NCBI GenBank assembly: GCA_022925895.1
Contig: JAKSYS010000341.1
Span: 1 to 64,000, forward strand
Reading direction: 5' to 3'
DNA from: Fragilaria crotonensis
Taxonomy: Eukaryota > Bacillariophyta > Fragilariophyceae > Fragilariales > Fragilariaceae
Length of the DNA: 64,000 bases
Below the pieces are notes generated by a model. It was not told the DNA's origin, searched no databases, and worked only from the letters and a program-made list of their open reading frames with translations. Both the position numbers and the translations under genes were made by a program. Of this stretch, positions 54,792 through 64,000 are shown piece after piece (positions within the stretch are counted from its first letter, which is position 1; each line of letters opens with the position of its first letter).

Positions 54792-56213
54792 CAAAAAACC
54801 TGAAATCTATTTTACGTGCTCCCGCGGTGCCTATGATTGGAGACACTCGACCCGCACGGTTAGACACGACCCCCGAAGGAGCGCGGCCGACTGTATACGA
54901 ATAAAGCCATGAAGGTACCCGGAAGACCCTCACTTCGGAGCGAAATACGTGCGTATTGATCTGACGTTTTGAATTGCCTTTGTCTTCACTGTCCGCAGAC
55001 TGTTCATAAACACCGGTCCATTGATTGTGATCCAGTTTTGAATGACCCATGGCGGCTGTTCCAAATGGTTGCGTATATCGGGATATAAGAGTGACTGTGC
55101 GCTTGGTTCCATATGTTGACGTTGATCGTAAATTGCCGACAAACGTCGCGTCACTTCGCCGTTCCGCGATGATTCTTGTGGCCTCGTCTTTGCCATGGAC
55201 ATCTTCGTTCCGCATTTTCCACAGTGCATACCACTGCTCCCAAATCACAGTAATGATTGCCACTTGCCACTTGTGCCCAGTAGGGTTCTTCGTTGGTAGG
55301 TGGTGTCTGTTTCGAAACAAATGGTTGTTCTGGAGGTCTGCCCACTGCTGGCTAAATCTCCCATTAAACAGTTGTCGCCATCCAATGCTATTCTGGGTCG
55401 CAAGCAGAGGATGCAGTGCAACGGGGTATCGGTCGAGTGGCAACTGAACGAGAGGCGGGTTGTCTGGGTCCAGCCACTGTCGGAATGCTCAACAACAAAT
55501 CCCGAAGGGTCCATAGGTGTAATGATTATCGCACGTTTCCGCCAATTTGGTGAGAAATTTGTGACGCCATGAGGTACGAGCCACAGTCGGGCATCGGAGT
55601 GGTCACGGTCTTCGTGTAACGAGAGGCAACAAGGGCATGTACGCTTTCCTTTGTCCATACGATTCTGTCTGCTATGGGTTGGAAGAACGTCATGTACGAA
55701 CTTGACGGTGAATCCGATGAGTAATCTGTTTCCTCAATGCGCTACCATGAGCTTGCCAGTTGATCAATGCACTGTCGACGAGGACCATCCGTTTTTGATG
55801 CGCAGTATTCTAATAAAGGAGGGCCGCAATACGCGTGTCGGAGATGGGCTGCATGAGACGAAGTAACCGTGCCTTCCAGTAGATGAAGGTGCACGCCGGT
55901 TCTTGGTGTAATAAGTGCGAGCGGCCTGTCTTGCCCGTGGAGATCTTGAAACCGTCCTGCCATAGCGTCGGCATCAACATTTAACCGTGCCAGCAGTGGA
56001 AGTTGGGCGTAAGGTATCTTCTCATCTTGGTGTCCTTTAATGAACTTCAGTTTGAGATCGGGTAAGTGTTTTAGTGCATTTTGGATTTCGATCAAAATGT
56101 CCCAATCTGGACATAAGACATCCAGTACTACCGCGTCGCCATCAATGCTGACAGGTTCATCGGTTGCATCAAGAGGCCGGTCCCCTCCTCCGAGTGTTTT
56201 CAAGACGCTTTGG
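54792..56213 (-). mobile_element. 5'-truncated non-LTR element 'E' (G type), inserted in A
   Basis: On the minus strand it starts inside RNase H (SQSVLKTLGGG at about 56210) and ends with the G-type tail (CCGTGCGGGTCGAG, GGAGCACGTAAAATAG, T run) at 54793. It splits A between SPEAAAL (56220) and GIVPPEW (54785). The target duplication is at best 4-5 bp (CTGT at 54788-54791 and 56214-56217), much shorter than those of G, B, D and D2. Confidence 0.75.
54930..56213 (-). pseudogene. E: RNase H end, zinc motif and C-terminus of G-type ORF2
   Basis: The 56281-55742 frame gives CPDWDILIEIQNALKHLPDL, KFIKGHQDE and LNVDADAMAGRFQDL, the last RNase H blocks, parallel to G at 10907-10380. The 55658-55245 frame gives KGKRTCPCCLSLHEDRDHSD, the zinc motif. 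The 55443-54757 frame gives IGWRQLFNGRFSQQWADLQN, and 55229-54930 the C-terminus (IQNVRSIRTYFAPK). Frame changes near 55740, 55520 and 55160 break it. Protein similarity to G is clear but not close, so it is a different subfamily. Confidence 0.72.
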
Positions 56214-56217
56214 CTGT

Positions 56218-57329
56218 AGAGCTGCTGCTTCTGGAGACAAGCTTGTGAACGTAAGCGCATCGTGAATAATCCCATGACCACATGGAGAGGTTGCCGCTGC
56301 GCGAAAGGCCTCGCGATTGAAGTGTATCAAATGTTGTTCCATGTCCTCTCGTGTTATAATTGTATCCCATATTATCTCAGACTGATCGACCTCGCGTAAG
56401 ATAGAATGAACGTTTCCTGGTAGTGGCGCACCTTCAGTTGACTTGGCATCCCTTGGTATCCTGATGGTATTCAACGGGCCATATTCCCCCGGCTTGACGA
56501 TGCTGCGAATGTTGCTATATAGTCGACGACATGATTCACTCAATAAAGTACGCTTAACAATTTTTGCTCGTCGCTTGGATTCTTTGCACGTGCGTGGATT
56601 CGTATCTTCCTCATAGGTAGATAGAAGATCCTGGAAACTCTGTTGTCGATGGGACATCGCCTGTTTCTGTATTTTCTTCAGGTGTTTGGATGCCGAGTTT
56701 AGACGAGCTCGGATGTCCGCAAGGGATAACCGCTTTCCTTTCTCCGGTAACTCAAATGTGGCATCATATTCCTTGATCTTGTCCTCCCACCGATTGAATG
56801 TGTCACCGTACTCTTCCGCGTACTTCATCTCCCGTAACCTGAGTTTCCAGTAGCGGAAAATCACTCCTGAATTCCGAAGTTTGGGCGACCACTGATATTG
56901 TCGCGCAGGAGCCGATAGTTGCATCTCTGCATGTCGCATGGCGCGGCCCTGATCATTGTCCCATGCTGTCAATTGCTGTCGTACTTGGTGGGTTGTCAAA
57001 GTTGCATGCGTCTCGTAAAGCTGCGAAATGCGTTCTGCCATCCGATGGTCCTTATAGTAGTCTCGCATTCCTTCTAAATATGATGCGACCAGTGCTGGGT
57101 TTCCGCTGATCAACCGGCGGGTGCTCGGACGTTCCATAGAATTCTTCAACTTGGTTCCCAAAAGCCGTTCTAGATCCAAATCAACAAAGAGTCCGCGGTG
57201 GTCAGATTGTGGTCCCTCGTTGTAAGCCAGACTTCCTTGCCTGGAGACTGCCTCAGCAACTCTGTGACATCCAAGCATATAGTCGATTCGTCGATTATTC
57301 GATCCGATGTAAGTGGAAGGTGCACACAA
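56218..57329 (-). pseudogene. A: endonuclease end and linker to RT
   Basis: The 57329-56169 frame starts in an apurinic-type endonuclease: STYIGSNNRRIDYMLGC, then PQSDHRGLFVDLDLE with the SDH end. The linker WDNDQGRAMRHAEMQLSAPA and SHRQQSFQDLLSTYEEDTN matches F at 61960-62400. It ends IIHDALTFTSLSPEAAALQ, where E interrupts. Upstream of 57329 the sequence keeps similarity for about 60 bp in another frame and then stops, so the element lacks the rest of the endonuclease and ORF1. Confidence 0.75.
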
Positions 57330-57416
57330 TTTTCTAGTTTAGAGTTTCGCAAGTACAGTCTGTCCGCAGTCCGTAATTGCGTACAGTAAATAGGAAGTTG
57401 TCGCGTACCCCAAGCA

Positions 57417-60378
57417 TCATGACCATGACCGAAGGAACGGCTCCCACGCCTCCTTCGGCTCTCCCCGTCGATTTGACTCCATCGCACACGATGTATGGAT
57501 TCGAGACTGACACCTGGGTAGATCAACCCATTCCCGAAGCTCCCGACTGGTTTTCCCGCCAAGAACGTTATCGTAGGAACGCCAACGCGCAGGCCTATCG
57601 GCAGTACGGACACCCAACCAACTGGAATCGATACATTCATCTTGGATTGTTTGTGTTCGAAGATTGTTTCGAATGCGACAAAGTTTGGGCAGCTGTTAAC
57701 ACGGATCCTCTCATGGTCCATAGAGCAATCTGGTATAACTTCATGAGTCACGTTGATCGTGATCTCCAGGTTCCAGTCAAGTTAAACGATTGGGCAACCA
57801 ACATCTCTCAACCGTATCTAGCGGTCCATGACCCAACGACATTGCACGAAACCGATACCACTGCTTACTCTTGGAAAGAGATGCGATTTTCAAACAGCAA
57901 GAGGAAATGGAGATTGACGATGCCCAAGCTTGATCCCAGTTTCAGGACGCCGTCGATCAAAGAGCCCACCAAATCAGCAGTCCATTATTAACGTGAATAC
58001 GAGCAATGTTGTCGGTGCCTTTGCTCCTGGTTTTAATCTTCCCCAGAAGAATTACCAGGAACTATCGACCCATGGAAAACAAACTGCCGGAACAACGAGG
58101 ACAACTCCCATTGATCCAAAAGAACAAAGACGTGATCGAAAGGAAAGGGAAAAAGCTGACCAGCTCAACAAAACGATGAGAGAATAAGAAGCAGGATTCT
58201 CAGCAACTTCCACTTGGTCGAAATGTGACGGATAACGAAGTTGAACAGGAAACCCAACACGTATTTGGTAACAACCGACATGATCTAAATGAAAAGGAGA
58301 GTACGACGCCATGGAACAATACAACCACCCAAACAGCACCACATCCAAACATTCCGACAAACGATGGTACCCATCGAGTCACGATCAAATGGTTCCCACC
58401 GGAGGATTTGGCAGTATACGAAAGCGACAAAATAAAATGAATGAAGCAATCTACAACTTAGTGAGTGATATTCTCCCCGAACAATACGGAATGCTGTACC
58501 GGTGGAAAAGAAGATTTGATGATGTCAAATTGTGCAAAATCTAACAGCTATCGGGTTACGAGACTATATATCTCCGAAAGTTACAATGATACCAGAGCGA
58601 TCTCAGATGATATTTGGAGTCCGCTTTGGCTTTAAGAACAATCCGTCCATGTGGAAGAATTCTGAAATGATGAAGGAAAAGTTTACAACAAAACAACTTG
58701 ATGTCACAATTTCAAACTCTGCGAGCTCAAGTGGTAAAATGGTTACAGCGGGATATATCCTGCTCAAAGCTCCGAACACCACTCATAAACTCTGGTACAA
58801 CAAGTATTTAAGGAGTTTACTGCCGGATCATGCTCCATTTTTGACGTCATTCGACAGAAAAAGTGCCCTATGGATCAGCTAATTCCACATCTCACGATCC
58901 AATGCGGGGAGAAACATGTCACACCGTTGTGCCAAGCACTTCTTCCGATCATGACGGGACGAGGTATCGCTCTGTTCTTACCAAGATACGCACTAGGCAC
59001 AATGAGCAACGAACAGGTTCGGAAACATTTTCAGTTCCATGACAGGTGGGCAAAGTCATTGCAAGCGATCACACTTTCTCCACAAGTCACTCATCTTGAT
59101 CAAGTTCGCACTGAATACCATGAAGACGGATCAACAACAAAACGATCTACACGAGAATGGATAGCATCTCTTAAAGAAAAGGACGGAACCACTTCAGCTT
59201 TATGCGATGCAGTTAACGGGACAAATGACAACAAGGCATATTTGGTGACTCCGAGTCATTATTTTAAACGCGCACAATATCAATGGCAGCAATACAAATC
59301 AAGGCTTTTCCCTCCGAGTCATCGAGAAGCAAGGTTCAGAGACAATTTACCAGTCTTCCCGACGTAATAGTCATTCAGACGGAGATCCAAGCAAATGTGC
59401 AATTCCTGGAACAAATGTCGATGGCGACAACATGGCACCGAGAACCAGAAGGACAACCAAGGTCAGATTCAACGTCGCCAAGCAACAATTCCAATCACAA
59501 CAAGCCCCAAACAGTCTCACAGAACACCAGTCTGAACTCACATCTCCAACGCACAAAACAAGCATGGCCAACTCCATCTGAGGCGTCCAACAACCGTAGC
59601 GATCAGTCCACTGGAACAACTAACCAACGCAACAACCATGAGCAAAACAATCCGTACCTCGGGTCGGAGGCAAGTTCTGCCACAAGTATGGAAGAGGAAA
59701 GAAGCACAACCTCAACACGATCAATGACAGTTGTCTCTCGAATGAATAGCACGGACTCTAGATTCCATGAACTCGAACAGTTAATCAAACGACAACAACA
59801 GGAGTCGAAAACATCAGGGAAGATATCATCGGACCGCTTGAACAATCTTGAACGGCAATTCACAAGAATAGAGGAGTTGGATACCAAAATGTCGGCAGTC
59901 CAGACGCAACTAGAACATTCAAATGTGAAGCTGGAACAATCGGCAAAGAGCAAAAGATCTTATCAGATAATTTGGAGGTACTTTCAAGGAAACATCCCAC
60001 CAATTTTCAGACATGAACGACAAGATACTTCTCACAATGGAAAGCCAACAAGACATGTCATACACGATGTTGGACATGAGGAAACAATTCGAACAATTAT
60101 CTCAGTTTATGACAGCCATGGCGGACAAAATGGAAATAGCAATGACACGACAACACATCGACGGCACGAAGTATTCAAACCCTGGAAATTTGGAAAATCC
60201 TAGGGCAAACAAAAGAAGCCAACATAGTGGCGGGTCGAGCGTGCATTCTGGATCGACGAAATCGAAGACATCTCAGGACTCATCCCAAGACACGAGCGTT
60301 TACAGATCTCCTGAGAAAAGAAACAGCATACAAGATCCAAACACCGAATCGGCGATGACGAACACAACAACTGCATAA
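57417..60378 (+). pseudogene. F ORF1 (coiled-coil protein, broken)
   Basis: The start is set at MTMTEGTAPTPPSALP (57417) because G's ORF1 also begins MTMT. Successive plus frames are 57377-57991, 57930-58187, 58225-58440, 58532-58882, 58870-59367, 59283-60203 and 60013-60378. The middle (QMIFGVRFGFKNNP, PRYALGTMSNEQVRKHFQFH) corresponds in position to the globular half of G's ORF1. After 59700 it becomes Gln-rich coiled coil (FHELEQLIKRQQQ, NNLERQFTRIEEL), and it ends Ser-rich at 60378. At least six indels occur. It probably is the RNA-binding partner of ORF2. Confidence 0.62.
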
Positions 60379-60494
60379 TTGCGGATAAGATAGATAAGGA
60401 CAAGATTAAACCAATAGAGGGCCTTGCATACCAAGAAGAGAAGGGTGAAGGATTCGCAATTCATGGAATCGGTGGTGAAGACCTTCTTGAGGAT

Positions 60495-61830
60495 ATGTCT
60501 GAGTCGTCGGACGTCTGCTTAAACCTTGAAGATGCTTTCGAGGAACTACAACACGCTAATACCCTACACCAGGCTAGCGGACAACATCATATTGGGAACC
60601 TTGCATCCCGCGAAGCCCCAACCGATCTGGACGATCAATACACAAGACCCCTCGATCCAGACGGTGGCAAACCTGATTAATGGCGACACAGCATCATAAT
60701 CAGCAGCGTACAGAGGAGGTGATGCGGACACGAGGAGAGACTACCGCGAACGAGGAAATGAACAGCCTAGATACTACCACGATTCCATTTGGTCAATCAT
60801 GCAATGGCGGAATGTCCAACAGAACAAGAGGCCGCTATATGTCACAAGGACAAGACAGGCATCCACCACTGCCACATCTGTCATCAGTTTTAATGCTCCC
60901 GAGACATCGCCCTGGACGAATCAAAGCAAGAAAGCAAACAGACCCACAGGCTACACAATCATTCGGTGATGCGGTTGTGTATAAAGACCCACGTTCGTTA
61001 AGGATATTCTTTCAGAATGTAAAGGATTGACGTATTCCTCCGGATTGGAGGACTACAAATACTACATGTCCCAGATGGCGGCATTCGGAGTCGACTGTTT
61101 TGGATTGGCTGAGACAAACACCGCGTGGCAACAATACCATCTCCAAATGGAATACACAGCGAGTGTTAAGAGACAGTTTAGATTGGGGAAAACAGTCTTT
61201 GGGTACCCAATAACGGAGGTGGATCGATGTTCGAGTAGCGAATCTTTTCAGGCAGGGGGATGTCTCACCACTATCCGAGGAAAACACACAACGACAGTTC
61301 AAGGTCCAGGAATCTGCGACCCTACAGGACTGGGCAGATGGAGTGGAATCACCATCGAAGGTAAAGGCGGATCCACTCTTTCGTTACTCACTGTCTACAG
61401 AGTATGCGAGGATCAGTAAGGCAGGCGCCACTAGGGAGTGCATTGGTAGGGAACATGAGTACTACCGGAGACAAGGTGAAGTTTCTCCCCAGCCCCGACA
61501 GAGGATACTATCAGATCTCCGACAGACAATCATGAAGCTCCAGAATGCAGGGCACTCGATTTTGGTAATGATGGACGCAAACGGAACCATCTATCAGGAT
61601 AAGCACTTGCAGGAATTTATTGGATCCTGCGATTTGTCTGACTTACACAGCACTCACCCTGCCCCATCCACATTTATTGGTTCAGCGAATCGACGGATCG
61701 ATTATATACTCGGGTGTCCAAAAGTTGTATCCTCTGTAATGCGCCAAGGCAGTCTTGCTTATATAGAGGCCCACAATCAGATCACCGAGGTCTCTATGTC
61801 GATCTAAGACTGGAAGAAATCCTAGGGATA
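60495..61830 (+). pseudogene. F ORF2 N-terminal region and endonuclease
   Basis: The N-terminal part (60495-61030, two frames) is polar and disordered. The endonuclease begins at about 60990 with SLRIFFQNVK and GLTYSSGLEDYKYYMSQMAA, continues DCFGLAETNTAWQ (Glu of the active site) and, in the 61343-61807 frame, SILVMMDANGTIYQDK (Asp/Asn pair), STFIGSANRRIDYILGC and IEAHNQ. The SDH end is shifted near 61785. It would nick DNA at insertion sites. Breaks occur near 60680, 61030, 61370 and 61790. Confidence 0.72.
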
Positions 61831-61875
61831 CGGTTGATAGTCCAATGGATACACCGAATATGAGATCGTTGTACA

Positions 61876-63992
61876 GTGGAAATCCAGAAATGGTTGCTAC
61901 GTATCTATCGGAGTCCGAAATACTACGAGACTCACAATATGGAATCTCGGATCCAAGAGTTACATGCACGTCATCAGGAAATGACAACGCCACAACTCCG
62001 CAAACTCTTATGTGCGTGGGACAACGACCAAGGCCGCGCGATGATGCATGCCGAAAAGGTTCTCCACATCCAACCGAAAACATATAAATGGTCGCCGAAA
62101 CTACGCAATACGGGGGTGATAATGCGATACTGGAAACTCCGACTGCGCGAACTCCTACATGGGGCAGATTACCAAGAAACCTTTCAAAGATGGGAAACGA
62201 AGATTCAAGAATTTGACTCGTCCTTTCGACTTCCCGAGTTTGGTCAGGCATTGGATGTGAACACGGTCAGAAAGCGTCTCAACGAGGCATCTAAACAACT
62301 GCGCATCGTTCAGAAACATTCATTGTCTCACCGCCAACAGAGTTTTCAAGATCTGTTAGACACATACGACGCTGACACTAATCACCACACGAAACATGAA
62401 TCCATGCGAAAGGCCAAAATCGTACGACGAACACTCTCAGTGAATCAAATCGAAATATGTTTTCACATATCAAAAACTTGATTAAACCGGGGAATACTCT
62501 CCACTCACAAAGTTGAAAATTCCTCGCGAGAAAGAAGCCAGCAAGGTAACTCAGCCCGGCGATGTGCACACGGTATTGGAGGAGACCTCCCTGCGGACAT
62601 AATGTGGGACACCATCATCTCGCGAGGAAATCGAAGCCCACCTTGTCAAGTTCAATAGAGACGCATTCAGAGCTGCAGCTTCTTCACCTTGCGGCAATGG
62701 CACGATCCATGACGCGTTAACATTCACCAGTTTGTCTCCTGCAGCCGAGGATCTCCTACGGGGGATAGTACCATCTTCATGGCATGGAGACGACATGCTA
62801 TTGAAAGAGTTTCTCGCGTCGTTCACCATTCCCAACTCGGTACAAGACGCTGATCCAATCCCCATTACCATCTCCAGTGAGGATTTCAAGAAAGGAATCC
62901 TAAGTTGGAAGGAATCTACCACTACGTCCCCATCTGGACGACACCTCGGTCACTATAAAGCGTTGGTACAGGATCCGATCCTGCTCGACAGTATGGCCAA
63001 ATTCTTGAACATTGTTGTGACACGCGGGATATCTATTCCCAGATGGCAAAAGCAGTGAACGTCATGATCGAAAAGATAAGGGAGATCCCAAAATCAATCG
63101 TCTACGTATCATTCATCTGTTCGAGGCAGACTATAACTTGTTCCTGAAACTCACTTGGGGATCGCGACTGGTACGGAGAGCAGTGCAGATGAATCTACTC
63201 AACTCAGGCCAACACGGTTCAACTCAGGAAAACGACAATGGAACCTATCATGTTGACCCAACTAACGGCCGACATGAGTAGACTTTTGAAGACCAACTAC
63301 GCTCGATTCGATAATGACGCGTCTGCGTGTTTCGATCGTATCATAGTAGCCCTGGGAATGTTGGCCGCCCGACGATGCGGCATGCCGATCAATGCTGTAA
63401 GGTCTCACGCCCAATCGTTGGAACTTATGCGCTATATGGTTAAAACTGTGTATGGAGTGTCGGAGAATTCCTATACAGGTACTCCATTTGCTCCTCTTTT
63501 GGTACGAGGCAAGGCAGCGAGCATCCCTGCTGTTTGGCTCACGTTGGTAGTCATTCTTCTGAATACGCTGGAGCGAGTCAGTCCCCTCGAATGAGCTTCC
63601 GATCATCGGACGGCGTCAATACGCATTCGAGATTGGTGGATGCATTTGTGGACGACACTGCCCTCGGATTCACGGACAACGGAAGTATGTCCTTTGAAGA
63701 TCTCGTAACAAGCCTTGAAGATCTAGCACAAACATGGGAGAAACTATTGCACTACTCCGGAGGTTCTCTAAATCTTTCAAAATGCTCGTGGTTTGTCATG
63801 TATTGGGATTGGAGGTCAGGACGTCCCATTCTTCGAGAGCAAACGATAGATCCCCTCGCAACAGTCAGATTGAGCCAAGGACAAGATCCGCACCGAGTTG
63901 TAATTCGCCGACAATCACTCAATCAAGCAACACGAATACTTGGAGTTTACAAAACCCGATCGGCGATTTTCCCCACCACGTTTCCATACTGA
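61876..63992 (+). pseudogene. F ORF2 linker and reverse transcriptase (partial)
   Basis: 61876-62481: linker with CAWDNDQGRAMMHAEK and LSHRQQSFQDLLDTYDAD. 62732-63058: RLGIVPSSWHGDD-like entry, TTTSPSGRHLGHYKAL, GISIPRWQKQ. 63238-63594: block A RFDNDASACFDRIIVALG, block B region damaged (LLVRGKAASIPAVW where GTGQGSGASPAVW is expected). 63534-63992: AFVDDTALGFTDNG (block C) and the start of the thumb. Frame breaks at about 62440, 62650, 63055, 63240 and 63590. The end is outside the window. Confidence 0.75.
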
Positions 63993-64000
63993 AGAAAAAG

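Larger units (their letters stand above)
48121..57390 (-). mobile_element. Non-LTR retrotransposon 'A', 5' truncated, host to B and E
   Basis: Read on the minus strand from about 57390 to 48121: endonuclease end, linker, RT, RNase H, zinc motif, 3' untranslated region, TA-rich tail. The coding parts at 56218-57329, 52210-54787 and 48291-49435 form one element. B (49436-52193) and E (54792-56213) interrupt it. The 3' end reads AACCCTATAATTAGGTT before a (TA)n tail, matching B's AACCCAATAATTAGGTT. No target duplication for A itself was found; its 5' edge abuts element F. Confidence 0.75.
57391..64000 (+). mobile_element. Non-LTR retrotransposon 'F' (A/B type), cut by the window end
   Basis: A plus-strand LINE-like element with a short leader, ORF1 (57417-60378) and ORF2 with endonuclease and RT, running past 64000. 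Its 5' edge meets the truncated 5' edge of A head to head near 57391. It is the only A/B-type copy here that keeps ORF1. Many small frame breaks make it inactive. Confidence 0.78.

Noticed and set aside
57170-57751. 193-codon minus frame overlapping the F start
   Set aside because: It is antisense to F ORF1 over most of its length, and only its end overlaps A's endonuclease remnant.
1-64000. tRNA, rRNA or CRISPR features, or a bacterial origin
   Set aside because: No cloverleaf with A and B boxes, no rRNA signature and no regularly spaced repeats were noticed. The gene content is eukaryotic mobile DNA. A tRNAscan or covariance search was not possible.

Overview
The window looks like nuclear DNA of a stramenopile alga, most probably a diatom. 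The evidence is indirect: Ty1/copia pol sequences of the type common in diatoms, a Crypton recombinase of the stramenopile kind, small single-exon host genes, no bacterial operons, and no rRNA or tRNA genes. More than four fifths of the 64 kb is mobile-element sequence, much of it nested.

Left part (1-9460): a decayed copia element (about 1-5475), an 842-bp non-LTR-tailed insertion with its own target duplication (6333-7174), a broken gene resembling 2-oxoglutarate/Fe(II) dioxygenases (7384-8645, plus), and the C-terminal end of a zinc-finger/RecQ-like helicase (8794-9460, minus).

That helicase gene resumes at 24953-28383. Between its halves lies a non-LTR retrotransposon ('G', minus, 9461-24952) flanked by a 19-bp target duplication. 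G's first ORF is in turn interrupted by a tyrosine-recombinase retrotransposon ('H', minus, 17935-24809). H has split direct repeats (A1-ORFs-B1-A2-B2), as in PAT/Ngaro elements. A second copy, H' (33163-40020, plus), lies in inverted orientation. The 8.35-kb spacer between them holds most of the helicase copy I (24953-28667), a second helicase copy J (28668-32343) and a copia pol end (about 32560-32735).

Middle part (40021-48126): two apparent host genes, a small multi-spanning membrane protein (41286-41840) and an ankyrin-repeat protein (42847-44067), then an uninterrupted Crypton-type tyrosine recombinase ORF (44784-46751) and the end of a DDE-type transposase (47050-48126).

Right part (48121-64000): non-LTR element A (minus) carries a truncated relative B (16-bp target duplication), which itself carries a 101-bp insertion D in the opposite strand (18-bp target duplication). 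A also carries E, a truncated relative of G. Element F (plus) starts at about 57391 and runs off the window; it is related to A and B.

The most unusual signal is a shared element end. The motif CGCCCCCTTAGG, a TATA-like stretch and a row of TACGTCGGGAGG-like iterons occur upstream of both helicase genes, stacked twice at one of them. The same layout, with the same 71-73 bp spacing, directly abuts the Crypton ORF. This may mark a helicase-coding mobile element and a link to the Crypton recombinase. Many frame breaks are 1-2-base indels that differ between nearly identical copies, so some could be assembly errors.
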